From positions 1-64,000 of the forward strand of contig NZ_JAGPXN010000012.1 of assembly GCF_018070575.1 (NCBI RefSeq): a DNA stretch of 64,000 nt, read 5' to 3'. Numbering within the stretch: position 1 is the first letter of the stretch; each line of letters starts with the position of its first letter. This stretch comes from Micromonospora sp. C31 (lineage in GTDB: Bacteria; Actinomycetota; Actinomycetes; Mycobacteriales; Micromonosporaceae). Position numbers and translations under genes: made by a program. Shown in pieces: positions 18,502 through 26,695 of the stretch. The notes under the pieces are model-generated. The model made no database searches. It was given only the letters and a program-made list of their open reading frames with translations, and was not told the DNA's origin.

Positions 18502-19842
18502 GTGAATTCCGTCCTGGTCGACACCATCGAGTCCGCCGACGCCACCGCCCGGGACGTCGAGGCGCTGCCACTGCCCGAGTCCTACCGGGCGGCCGTCCTG
18601 CTCGAAGAGGAACAGGAGATGTTCGAGGGCATCGCGGTGGGGGACCGGGAACCGGCGAAGTCGCTGCACGTGCGGGAGGTGCCCACCCCGGAACCCGGCC
18701 CGGGCGAGGCGCTCGTCGCGGTCATGGCCAGCTCGGTCAACTACAACACGGTGTGGAGCGCGCTCTTCGCGCCGGTGCCCACCTTCGCCTTCCTCAAGCG
18801 GTACGCCCGTACCGGCGGCCTCGCCGCCCGCCACCACCAGCCATGGCACGTCATCGGCTCCGACCTGGCCGGCGTCGTGTTGCGGACCGGGCCGGGGGTG
18901 CGCCGGTTCAGGCCCGGCGACCGGGTGGTCGCGCACTGCCTGTCGGTCGAGCTCGAGGACGCCGCCGGGCACGACGACTCGATGCTCGACCCGGAACAGC
19001 GGATCTGGGGGTTCGAGACCAACTACGGCGGCCTCGCCGAGCTGGCTCTGGTCAAGGCGAACCAGCTCATGCCGAAGGCCGCCCACCTCACCTGGGAGGA
19101 GGCGGCGACCCCGGGGCTGGTCAACTCGACGGCGTACCGGCAGCTCGTCTCCCGCAACGGCGCGAACATGACCCAGGGCGACAACATTCTCATCTGGGGT
19201 GCCGCCGGAGGGCTCGGCTCGTACGCCACCCAGTACGCCCTGGCCGGCGGCGCGACCCCGATCTGTGTGGTCTCCAACGACCAGAAGGCCGACATCTGTC
19301 GGGCGATGGGTGCCGACGCGATCATCGACCGGAGCGTGGAGAACTACCGGTTCTGGACCGACGAACACACCCAGGACCCCCGGGAGTGGCGGCGGTTCGG
19401 CGCGCGGATCCGGGAGCTGACCGGTGGCGATGACGTGGACATCGTCTTCGAACATCCCGGCCAGGAGACCTTCGGGGCATCCGTCTACGTCGCCCGCCGT
19501 GGTGGCACCATCGTCACCTGCGCCTCCACCAGCGGCTACCTGCACCAGTTCGACAACCGCTACCTCTGGATGCACCTGAAGCGGATCATCGGCTCGCACT
19601 TCGCCAACTACCGGGAGGCGTGGCAGGCGAACCGCCTCGTCAGCCGGGGCCGGATCCACCCGACCCTGTCCCGCAGCTACCCCCTCGACCAGATCGGCCA
19701 AGCTGTCTCGGACGTGCACCACAACCGGCACCACGGCAAGGTCGGGGTGCTCTGCCTCGCCCCGGGGGAGGGACGCGGCGTGGACGACCCGGAGTTCCGG
19801 GCCCGCCACGAGCCGGCGATCAACCGCTTCCGCCAACCCTGA
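18502..19842 (+). CDS. ccr: Crotonyl-CoA carboxylase/reductase
   Basis: 446 aa from a GTG with AGGAG about 9 bases upstream; the reading frame extends further 5' but without a better start. This MDR-family enzyme reductively carboxylates 2-enoyl-CoA to alkylmalonyl-CoA with NADPH and CO2. Visible are the family N-terminal region (SYRAAVLLEEEQEMFEGI), the NADPH-binding GAAGGLGSYATQYA, the Phe-Glu pair in WGFETNYGG that belongs to the carboxylation pocket, and the C-terminal NRHHGKVGVLCLA. All regions are full length. In a PKS cluster it normally supplies ethylmalonyl-CoA or a longer alkylmalonyl-CoA, and the AT with CASH in the first PKS is the obvious candidate user. It is probably the last gene of this cluster in the window. 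Confidence 0.95.
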   Translation: MNSVLVDTIESADATARDVEALPLPESYRAAVLLEEEQEMFEGIAVGDREPAKSLHVREVPTPEPGPGEALVAVMASSVNYNTVWSALFAPVPTFAFLKRYARTGGLAARHHQPWHVIGSDLAGVVLRTGPGVRRFRPGDRVVAHCLSVELEDAAGHDDSMLDPEQRIWGFETNYGGLAELALVKANQLMPKAAHLTWEEAATPGLVNSTAYRQLVSRNGANMTQGDNILIWGAAGGLGSYATQYALAGGATPICVVSNDQKADICRAMGADAIIDRSVENYRFWTDEHTQDPREWRRFGARIRELTGGDDVDIVFEHPGQETFGASVYVARRGGTIVTCASTSGYLHQFDNRYLWMHLKRIIGSHFANYREAWQANRLVSRGRIHPTLSRSYPLDQIGQAVSDVHHNRHHGKVGVLCLAPGEGRGVDDPEFRARHEPAINRFRQP

Positions 19843-19870
19843 CCGTACGCCTCCGCCCAGGCGAAGCTCG

Positions 19871-19903
19871 CCTGCCCGGCAGCAGGGCGACCGCGCGGGC
19901 AGG
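19871..19903. terminator. Possible hairpin between convergent ccr and GH27 genes
   Basis: CCTGCCCG at 19871-19878 pairs with CGGGCAGG at 19896-19903, giving an 8-bp stem and a 17-nt loop with no T-run. Placement between convergent genes supports a terminator role; the stem is modest. Confidence 0.35.
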
Positions 19904-20000
19904 GCTCGCGACGGCGGCGATCGAGCCCCGGCACCCTCTCCGGGCCCGCGGTTGCACGACGTGCTCCGCAACAGGGTGGAGCGGTGTTTGACGGTGGAGG

Positions 20001-21647
20001 TCACACCCGGTTCCACCGCTGGTTGCTGTTGCCGTGGCAGGACCAGACGATGACCGCCGTGCCGTTGGCCGTGCCGCCGTTGTCGACGTCGAGGCAGAGC
20101 GCCGGGAAGCGGACGTTGCTGACCGTGCCGTTGCCGTTGAGGGTCCACTGCTGGTTGCTGCCGCCGTGGCAGTCCCAGATCTGCACCCGGGTGCCGTTGG
20201 TGGCGTTGGTCGGCACGTCCAGGCACTTGCCAAGGACCCGCAACGTCCGGCCGTTCTGGCTGATCTGCTGGTTGGGGTTGCCGTGGCAGTCCCAGACCAG
20301 GGTGCCGGTGCCGTTGGCGGTGTTGGAGTTGTCCAGGTCGAGGCATCGACCGGCCGACTCGCTGCGCAGCCGGAACGTGGTGGGGGGCGGCGGGTCGGTG
20401 GTGCCGCCGCCGCTGACCCGGTACACCACGGTGCCGTGCGCCGGAACGCTCGCAGAGATGCCTCCGGTCGTCGTGGAGGTGGCGTTGGTCCAGGCGTCCC
20501 GCAGGGTGAACGAGGTGCCGGTCTTGCCGATCGCCGCCGCGGTGGTGGAGACCGTCGTGGTGGAGCTGCCCTGGTTGAACAGGGCGACGGCGACGTCCCC
20601 GTTGGTCAGCCGCTTGGCCAGGATCCGCCGGGTGCCGTCGTGGGAGACCTGGACCGCCTGGAGTCCGAGCGGGTCCTGGTTGATGGCGGCCAGGTTCTGG
20701 TTCTTGAGGATGGCCAACGTCGCCGCGTTGGCTGAGCGCAGGTCGTTGCCCATCATGAGCGGCGCCGCCATGATCGACCAGAGCGCGAAGTGGCTACGCG
20801 TCTCCGTGTCGGTCATGCCGCCGTTGCCGACCTCCAGCATGTCCGGGTCGTTGAAGCCGCCCGGTGCGGCGTAGCCGGCGAGCGGCACGTTGACGTCGAC
20901 GATGTTCTGGATCCCCATCGGGTAGCCGTTGGTCTGGCCGGTGTTCCACGCGTTGGTGATGTCCTCGGTGGTTCGCCAGAGGTTCGCCACGTCGCTCCAG
21001 TTGCGCTGCGGCCCGGTCTTCTCGTGGATGCTGTTCGGGTTGATGCTGTAGACGATCGGTCGGCCGGTGGCGGCCAGCGCGTCGCGCATGATGCCGAACC
21101 TCGCCACCTGGTCGTTGATCGTTCCGGTGGGGGAGCACCAGTCGTACTTCAGGTAGTCGACGCCCCAGGCGGCGAACTGTCGGGCGTCCTGGTACTCGTG
21201 GCCGAGGCTGCCGGTCGAGCCGGGGAAGGCGTCGAAGTACTGGGCGCAGGTCTGGTCCAGCGGCGCCTGGTAGATGCCGAAGAGCAGGCCGCGTGAGTGC
21301 AGGTAGTCGCCGAGGGCCTTCATCCCGCTCGGGAAGCGCTGCGGGTGGGCCTGGAGGTTGCCCTGGGCGTCCCGGTCCGGATTGAACCAGCAGTCGTCGA
21401 CGACGACGTACCTGTACCCGAGATCGCGCAGCCCGTTGACGACGATCGCGTCGGCCGTCTGGCGGATCAGTGTCTCGTTGATGTTGCAGCCGAACGTGTT
21501 CCAGGTGTTCCAACCCATCGGTGGCGTGCGGGCGACGCCGTTGTTCAGCGCCTGCGCCGGTCGCGGGGCGACCACACCGCCGCCGACGGCAGCAGCGAGC
21601 GTCACGGCGCCCAGTACCGCGGCCAGCCATCTCCTTGGTCCGGACAT
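20001..21647 (-). CDS. Secreted GH27 alpha-galactosidase-type glycosidase with CBM13
   Basis: 548 aa. The ATG at 21647 is preceded by AGGAGGAGG. A Sec signal peptide occupies residues 1 to about 34 (arginine-rich start, hydrophobic stretch, AQA cleavage site). The GH27 catalytic barrel follows (TPPMGWNTWN, VVVDDCW, nucleophile in YLKYDWC, acid/base in GGFNDPDMLEVGN), then a C-terminal beta domain. After a PPPP linker comes a ricin-type CBM13 domain (about 412-548) with NQQ/NQQW/NQRW repeats. GH27 contains alpha-galactosidases and also beta-L-arabinopyranosidases; with arabinose genes nearby the second activity is possible. No copy of the arabinose operator was seen upstream, and a strong hairpin separates it from the GH62 gene. 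Confidence 0.93.
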   Translation of the reverse strand: MSGPRRWLAAVLGAVTLAAAVGGGVVAPRPAQALNNGVARTPPMGWNTWNTFGCNINETLIRQTADAIVVNGLRDLGYRYVVVDDCWFNPDRDAQGNLQAHPQRFPSGMKALGDYLHSRGLLFGIYQAPLDQTCAQYFDAFPGSTGSLGHEYQDARQFAAWGVDYLKYDWCSPTGTINDQVARFGIMRDALAATGRPIVYSINPNSIHEKTGPQRNWSDVANLWRTTEDITNAWNTGQTNGYPMGIQNIVDVNVPLAGYAAPGGFNDPDMLEVGNGGMTDTETRSHFALWSIMAAPLMMGNDLRSANAATLAILKNQNLAAINQDPLGLQAVQVSHDGTRRILAKRLTNGDVAVALFNQGSSTTTVSTTAAAIGKTGTSFTLRDAWTNATSTTTGGISASVPAHGTVVYRVSGGGTTDPPPPTTFRLRSESAGRCLDLDNSNTANGTGTLVWDCHGNPNQQISQNGRTLRVLGKCLDVPTNATNGTRVQIWDCHGGSNQQWTLNGNGTVSNVRFPALCLDVDNGGTANGTAVIVWSCHGNSNQRWNRV

Positions 21648-21743
21648 GTGTCCTCCTCCTGGTGGGAATGCGTCGGGGCGTCGGTCGGCGGTGACCGGCC
21701 GGAGCGGCCGGGCCGCCGGCGGGGTGACCGTGGTGACCGGGGC

Positions 21744-21784
21744 GCTCGGGGCGGGCTCGGCCTTGCGCCGAGCCCGCCCCGAGC
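21744..21784 (-). terminator. Strong hairpin terminator after the GH62 gene
   Basis: A perfect 18-bp stem, GCTCGGGGCGGGCTCGGC (21744-21761) with its complement (21767-21784), and a 5-nt loop. It lies 30 bp past the GH62 stop and about 100 bp before the GH27 start, so it probably uncouples the two genes. Confidence 0.8.
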
Positions 21785-21814
21785 GACATCCGGGCCGGAC
21801 CTGTGTCACACCCT

Positions 21815-23338
21815 TCAGCGTTGGTGGGTCAGCAAACCTGGCCGGTAGGGCAGGCGGCCGTAGTCGCCGCCGGAGTTGGGGGAGCGGCCCTGGTAGAGCA
21901 GTTGGAGGTTGCAGGGGTCGATGGTCATGGTCTGGTCGGCGTTGCTGCGGATCAGTTCGCCGTGGCTGATGTCGTTGGTCCAGGTGGCGCCGCTGTTGGC
22001 CTTGCCGGCGAAGGGGTTGCTCTCGGTGGCGGCCTGCGGTGTCCACGTACCGCCCAGGTTGGTGGCGGTGAACGAGCGGAAGTAGCGGCCCTGCGCGCCG
22101 ATCGCCTCGACGAGCATGAGGTAGCGGTTCTGGCCCTGGAGTTTGTAGACCTGGACGCCTTCGAAGAGGTTGTTGGTGGTGTCGCTCATGATGGTCGTGT
22201 AGGCCGAGCCGAAGTTGCCGGGGAAGTTGCCGATGGGCATGCTGGCCCGGTAGATCTTGCCGTTGTCCCCGGCGAAGAACAGGTACATGTTGGTGTCGTC
22301 ACCGATGAGCGCCTGGTCGATCGGTCCGGTGCCGGAGCCGGAGATGCTGCCGGTGAAGAGTGTCTGCGGTGACGACCAACTGTTCACGTTGGTGGGGTCG
22401 CTCGACGTGCGGTAGGAGAAGGCGGGTCCACCCCACTGGTACGCCAGGACCCAGGTGTTCCTCGGGGCGAAGTAGAAGAGGCTGGGCGCGACGGCGGCGA
22501 ACGGCATCTGGTTCTGGCTGGCCGAGGCCATGTCGGACCAGTTCGTGAAGAGCCCGAAGTTCATCGAGCCCCACGTCGTTCCGGTGTCGTGTGTGGTGGC
22601 GTAGACGAGGTGCCGGCCGTTGTAGGGGGCGTGGGTGAAGTCCTTGAGCGACACCCAACCCGCCCTCGGCTGCGCCAACGCACCCGTCGAGTTCCAGCGG
22701 TACGACGACGGCAGGGCACACGTGCCGGGCGGCGGCGTCGTCGGGCTTCCGCCGCCGTCGACGCGATCGAGCCGCCACTGCTGGTTGGCGCCGTTCCAGT
22801 CGTCGTACTGCACGATGTTTCCGCCGTCGGCGGTCGAGGCGCCCTGCACCTCCACCACCTTGTTGCTGTTCCGGTTGATCAACCGGACGTGTCCGTCGGC
22901 GGAGTCGGCCAGCCGGAACTGCTGGTTGGTGCCGTTGCCGTCGGCCCACTGCACGATGCTGGCGCCGTTGGCGGTGGAGAAGTTGTAGACGTCCAGCACC
23001 TTGCCGGACAGCCGCGATTTCAACCGGTAGTAGCCGCCGCCGGAGTCGACGAACTGCCACTGCTGCTGGCTGCCGTTGTTCCGGGTCCACTGGGTGATCC
23101 GCGCACCGTCGTTCGTGGCGAGGTTGTACACGTCCAGGGCCTTGCCGCTGTTGCGGTTGACCAACACGTACCAGGCGCTCGTGTCGACTGTCGCCGCGGC
23201 GGCGGGTGTCGACACCACCGCGGCGGCGGCACCACCGACCACCACCGCCGCCGCGCAGGCGGCGACGACCCGTGGCAGCAACCCTCGCCGCCGCCGCGCC
23301 GGCGGCGAGATCGATGGAGACTTACCTGAGGCAGACAT
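21815..23338 (-). CDS. Secreted GH62 alpha-L-arabinofuranosidase with N-terminal CBM13
   Basis: 507 aa. The ATG at 23338 follows AAGGAG. Residues 1 to about 50 form an arginine-rich signal peptide ending in AAAAT. Then a ricin-type CBM13 trefoil (about 52-185; QQQW, NQQF, NQQW repeats), a short PT-rich linker (SPTTPPPG), and a GH62 catalytic domain beginning LPSSYRWN with candidate catalytic acids in WVSLKDFTH, ALIGDDTN and LFEGVQVYK. GH62 enzymes remove arabinofuranosyl side chains from arabinoxylan or arabinan. The promoter carries a copy of the arabinose operator found before araB. Its CBM13 is almost identical at DNA level to that of the divergent GH43 gene. Confidence 0.95.
   Translation of the reverse strand: MSASGKSPSISPPARRRRGLLPRVVAACAAAVVVGGAAAAVVSTPAAAATVDTSAWYVLVNRNSGKALDVYNLATNDGARITQWTRNNGSQQQWQFVDSGGGYYRLKSRLSGKVLDVYNFSTANGASIVQWADGNGTNQQFRLADSADGHVRLINRNSNKVVEVQGASTADGGNIVQYDDWNGANQQWRLDRVDGGGSPTTPPPGTCALPSSYRWNSTGALAQPRAGWVSLKDFTHAPYNGRHLVYATTHDTGTTWGSMNFGLFTNWSDMASASQNQMPFAAVAPSLFYFAPRNTWVLAYQWGGPAFSYRTSSDPTNVNSWSSPQTLFTGSISGSGTGPIDQALIGDDTNMYLFFAGDNGKIYRASMPIGNFPGNFGSAYTTIMSDTTNNLFEGVQVYKLQGQNRYLMLVEAIGAQGRYFRSFTATNLGGTWTPQAATESNPFAGKANSGATWTNDISHGELIRSNADQTMTIDPCNLQLLYQGRSPNSGGDYGRLPYRPGLLTHQR
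22774..23065 (-). repeat. Inverted repeat arm 1 (CBM13 of the GH62 gene)
   Basis: The reverse complement of this 292-bp stretch matches 24220-24511 with only 4 mismatches that I can count (one silent Lys codon, and Gly/Asn plus Ser codon changes). The flanking parts of both genes are much less alike, so the repeat is local to the central CBM13 repeats. Confidence 0.93.
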
Positions 23339-23512
23339 GGTTCTCCTTTCGATGAGGACCGAGAGCCGAACGGTCCTCCGAGGATGGGCGCACCGCGACG
23401 TTGGGCCGAGCGCAGGCGTCGACGCGTCTGCCTGCTCGGGTGCACGGTGAGTAAGAGGTTGACGGGAAGGGCTCGCCCGGTGAGCCGCAGGTGTCGTCGT
23501 CCCTGGCCATCG

Positions 23513-23541
23513 ACTGTGAGCGATAACATGCTGTTCGTCAA
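23513..23541 (-). promoter_or_regulatory. GH62 promoter with overlapping arabinose-type operator
   Basis: On the minus strand, TTGACG (23541-23536), 17 bases, then CACAGT (23518-23513). The operator TGTGAGCGATAACAT (23515-23529 on the plus strand) overlaps the -10 box and spacer. The layout matches the araB promoter (TTGACG, 17 bp, operator over -10). Confidence 0.6.
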
Positions 23542-23661
23542 GTCGTGAGGGCCCCCGCCCTTGACCGGGCGCTTCCCATCCCGGGTGAGCCGCCGGTGGT
23601 GGTCCGGGCAGGGCGCTTCGTTGGCAGGCTAATCGATGTATGTGCCGCGTCACGGCTTGCC

Positions 23662-23678
23662 AACGAAATCATTTCGTT
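23662..23678. promoter_or_regulatory. 17-bp palindrome in the GH62/GH43 intergenic region
   Basis: AACGAAATCATTTCGTT is perfectly symmetric around one base. It is followed at 23685-23690 by another CGAAAT. It differs from the TTAGCGCTAA-type operator nearby, so a second regulator may act here. Symmetric CGAA/TTCG elements are known before some actinomycete xylanolytic genes. The assignment is tentative. Confidence 0.45.
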
Positions 23679-23810
23679 CGATACTCGAAATGTTTGCGGG
23701 GGCAGGCGAGTCGAGGGCGACGGGCAGTCCTCGTTCGGGCCCTACGGATCCAGCTCAGGTGGCGCGGGGTCGACGGGGTCGTTCGCGTGGGCGTCGGACG
23801 GCGTCATTTT

Positions 23811-23822
23811 GTTAGCGCTAAC
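23811..23822. promoter_or_regulatory. LacI-type operator upstream of GH43
   Basis: The perfect palindrome GTTAGCGCTAAC lies 136 bp before the GH43 start. It matches the core of the operator found before araB, GH62 and GH127. I could not place convincing -35/-10 boxes around it. Confidence 0.65.
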
Positions 23823-23958
23823 CGCCATGCTGGGCGGAGCCTCCCGCCCGCCTGTCATCGATCACCACACCCGACGGATAGGGCCTGCTGGGCGTGTGTG
23901 CCTGCGGCCGACGCACGGCCGACCGGTTCCGCTCCCGGTGAACTCCTGAAGGAGGAAC

Positions 23959-26043
23959 ATGCTTCCCATCGGTGCTCTCGCCCGGGCTGCGTCGAAGCGG
24001 CCCCGATGGTTGTCCCGGGTGGCCGCCGCCGTGGTGGCGGTGCTGGTGGGAAGCGCCCTCGTCGCGCTGTCCCCGGCCCCGGCGTCCGCGGCGACGGTGG
24101 ACACGAACGCCTGGTACGTGCTGGTGAACCGCAACAGCGGCAAGGTGCTGGACCTCTACAACGGGGCCATGAACGACGGTGCGCGGATCACGCAGTGGTC
24201 GCGCCACAACGGGACCGGGCAGCAGTGGCAGTTCGTCGACTCCGGCGGCGGCTACTACCGGTTGAAGTCGCGGCTGTCCGGCAAGGTGCTGGACGTCTAC
24301 AACTTCTCCACCGCCAACGGCGCCAGCATCGTGCAGTGGGCCGACGGCAACGGCACCAACCAGCAGTTCCGGCTGGCCGACTCCGCCGACGGACACGTCC
24401 GGTTGATCAACCGGAACAGCAACAAGGTGGTGGAGGTGCAGAACGCCTCCACCGCCGACGGCGGAAACATCGTGCAGTACGACGACTGGAACGGCGCCAA
24501 CCAGCAGTGGCAACTGGTCCGCGTCGGCGACCCCGGCAACCCCGGTGGCACCTTCACCAACCCGGTCGTCTGGCAGGACTTCGCCGACGTCGACATCATC
24601 CGGGTCGGCGACGTCTACTACATGTCCGCCTCCACCATGCACTATTCGCCCGGCGCACCGGTGCTGCGCTCGTGGGACCTGGTGAACTGGGAGTTCGCCG
24701 GCCACTCGGTGCCCCGGCTGGACTTCGGACCGAAGTACGACATGGCAGGCGGCAGCCACGGGTACGTGGACGGCATCTGGGCGTCCACGCTGAACTACCG
24801 GCCGAGCAACCGGACCTTCTACTGGGCCGGCTGCGTCGACTTCGCCCAGACGCACATCTACACGGCCTCCGCCGTCGACGGCGCCTGGAGCCGGCACGCC
24901 ACCATTCCCAACTGCTACTACGACGCCGGAATGCTGATCGACGACAACGACACCATGTACGTCGCGTACGGCAACGGCACGATCAGCGTGGCGCAGCTCT
25001 CCGCCGACGGGCGGACCCAGGTGCGGGCCCAGCAGGTGTACCAGACGCCGTCGAGCATCGGCACCCTGGAGGGAGCGCGCTTCTACAAGCGCAACGGCGC
25101 CTACTACATCTGGCTGACCCGCCCGGCCAACGGCCAGTACGTACTCAAGTCCACCAACGGTCCGTTCGGCCCGTACGAGCAGCGGCAGGTGCTGCTCGAC
25201 ATGCCGGGGCCGATCGCCGGCGGCGGAGTGCCGCACCAGGGTGGCCTGGTGCAGACCCAGACCGGCGCCTGGTACTACATGGCGTTCACCGACGCGTACC
25301 CGGGCGGGCGGATGCCGACGCTCGCACCGATCAGCTGGACCAGCGACGGCTGGCCCCGGGTGCAGACGGTCGACGGAGGCTGGGGTGTCAGCTATCCCCA
25401 CCCGCTGCCGCTGCGTCCCGTCAAGCCCCTCACCGGCACCGACACCTTCGCCGGCACCACTCTCGGCCCGCAGTACGAGTGGAACCACAACCCGGACGAC
25501 AACCGGTGGTCGGTGGAGAACGGGTTGCGTCTGCAGACCGCGTCCGTGACCCACGACCTCTACCGGGCTCGCAACACCCTGACCCACCGGATCCAGGGGC
25601 CGACCTCGGCCGGAACGATCGAGCTGGACTACTCCACGATGCGCGACGGCGACCGGGCCGGGCTGGCGATGCTGCGCGACACGTCGGCGTGGATCGGGAT
25701 CAAGCGGGACAGCGGCGTCACCCGCGTGGTCATGACCAATGGCCTCACCATGGGGACCGACAACTGGAACACGACGGGTACCGGCACCGAGATCGCCGGC
25801 GCCCCGGTGTCCGGTGGACGGATCTGGTTGCGGGCCAACGCCGACATCCGACCCGGCTCGGGGCGGCAGGCGAGGTTCTCGTACAGCGTCGACGGGGTCA
25901 CCTTCGTCCCGCTGGGTAACGCACTGACCCTCAACAACGCCTGGCAGTTCTTCATGGGATACCGGTTCGGCATCTTCAACTACGCCACCCAGTCGTTGGG
26001 CGGCGCGGTGACGGTGCGCCGGTTCGCCCTGACGACACCGTGA
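23959..26043 (+). CDS. Secreted GH43-family glycosidase with N-terminal CBM13
   Basis: 694 aa. The ATG follows AAGGAGGA. Signal peptide 1 to about 45 (SPAPASAAT cleavage region), CBM13 trefoil about 47-190, then a GH43 five-bladed propeller from about 200 (FADVDIIRVGDVYY with the base Asp, DAGMLIDDND, and TLEGARFYKRNG with the acid Glu), and from about 495 a C-terminal beta-sandwich (TDTFAGTTLGPQYEW) as in exo-acting GH43 beta-xylosidase/alpha-L-arabinofuranosidase enzymes. It likely works outside the cell on arabinoxylan or arabinan oligosaccharides. It is divergent from GH62, with a 620-bp shared regulatory region that contains two arabinose-type operators. Confidence 0.92.
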   Translation: MLPIGALARAASKRPRWLSRVAAAVVAVLVGSALVALSPAPASAATVDTNAWYVLVNRNSGKVLDLYNGAMNDGARITQWSRHNGTGQQWQFVDSGGGYYRLKSRLSGKVLDVYNFSTANGASIVQWADGNGTNQQFRLADSADGHVRLINRNSNKVVEVQNASTADGGNIVQYDDWNGANQQWQLVRVGDPGNPGGTFTNPVVWQDFADVDIIRVGDVYYMSASTMHYSPGAPVLRSWDLVNWEFAGHSVPRLDFGPKYDMAGGSHGYVDGIWASTLNYRPSNRTFYWAGCVDFAQTHIYTASAVDGAWSRHATIPNCYYDAGMLIDDNDTMYVAYGNGTISVAQLSADGRTQVRAQQVYQTPSSIGTLEGARFYKRNGAYYIWLTRPANGQYVLKSTNGPFGPYEQRQVLLDMPGPIAGGGVPHQGGLVQTQTGAWYYMAFTDAYPGGRMPTLAPISWTSDGWPRVQTVDGGWGVSYPHPLPLRPVKPLTGTDTFAGTTLGPQYEWNHNPDDNRWSVENGLRLQTASVTHDLYRARNTLTHRIQGPTSAGTIELDYSTMRDGDRAGLAMLRDTSAWIGIKRDSGVTRVVMTNGLTMGTDNWNTTGTGTEIAGAPVSGGRIWLRANADIRPGSGRQARFSYSVDGVTFVPLGNALTLNNAWQFFMGYRFGIFNYATQSLGGAVTVRRFALTTP
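24220..24511 (+). repeat. Inverted repeat arm 2 (CBM13 of the GH43 gene)
   Basis: Matches the reverse complement of 22774-23065 at 288 of 292 positions by eye. The arms are about 1.15 kb apart and sit inside divergently transcribed genes. Confidence 0.93.
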
Positions 26044-26137
26044 CGGTGCCGAACCGCGCAACTCGTCGTCACTGCCGCCGCCCTCGGTCCAGCCCCACGA
26101 GGGGTGGTGCGACGACGGCGCCACCAACCGGTGCCGC

Positions 26138-26695
26138 TCAGCGGGTCCGGTAGCGCGCGTAGATGAGTCCGCTGTCGAAGACGCGCTGCTCGACCAGTTC
26201 GAGGTCGAGGCGTACGCCGTCGGGGAAGAACCGCTTGCCGCCGCCGACCACGCTCGTGGTGACGAACAGGTGGTACTCGTCCACCAGGCCGGCCGCGATC
26301 GCCTGGGCCGCGAGGTTCGGGCCGTCGACGGTGAGGTCGTGATCTGCCTCGGCCTTCAGCTGGCGCACCGCGTCCGGGTCGAAGGTCCGCTCGATCCTGG
26401 TCTTCGCGCTGGACACCGATTCCAGCGTCGTGGAGTAGACGATCTTCTCCGCGGCCTGCCAGTCGCGCGCGTACCGCAGGATGTGCGGCGGCACGTCGGG
26501 CTCGGTGTGCGCGGTCTCCCACCAGACCATCGTCTCGTACATCCGTCGGCCGTAGAGGTACGTGCCGACAGCGCGGAAGACGTCGCCGATGAAGCTGTGC
26601 ACCTCCTGATCGTCGGCGCCGGTGCCGAGGCCGCCCTCCGCCGCCTCGGCGTAGCCGTCGAGCGAGGTGATCATCGAGTAGATGAGCTTCGCCAT
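26138..26695 (-). CDS. Dihydrofolate-reductase-like (RibD C-terminal domain) protein
   Basis: 185 aa, with AAGGAG before the ATG at 26695. The fold of the DHFR/RibD-C family is recognisable: KLIYSMITSLDGY at the start, YGRRMYETM, the NADPH-region DLTVDGPNLAAQAIAAGLVDE (about residues 118-138), and VVGGGKRFFP near the end. Such small cytoplasmic proteins are common in actinobacteria and their substrates are mostly unknown. It is convergent with the GH43 gene, and nothing links it to either biosynthetic cluster. Confidence 0.88.
   Translation of the reverse strand: MAKLIYSMITSLDGYAEAAEGGLGTGADDQEVHSFIGDVFRAVGTYLYGRRMYETMVWWETAHTEPDVPPHILRYARDWQAAEKIVYSTTLESVSSAKTRIERTFDPDAVRQLKAEADHDLTVDGPNLAAQAIAAGLVDEYHLFVTTSVVGGGKRFFPDGVRLDLELVEQRVFDSGLIYARYRTR

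Noticed and set aside
17530..20346. Long minus-strand frame over the thioesterase and ccr genes
   Set aside because: It is antisense to two clearly functional plus-strand genes and contains no recognisable domain.
21648..22046. N-terminal extension of the GH27 gene to 22046
   Set aside because: It overlaps the end of the GH62 gene and reads through the strong terminator. The ATG at 21647 has an excellent RBS and signal peptide.
23545..23949. Open frames between GH62 and GH43
   Set aside because: They cross two operators and a palindrome, lack an RBS, and show no family features. The region is regulatory.
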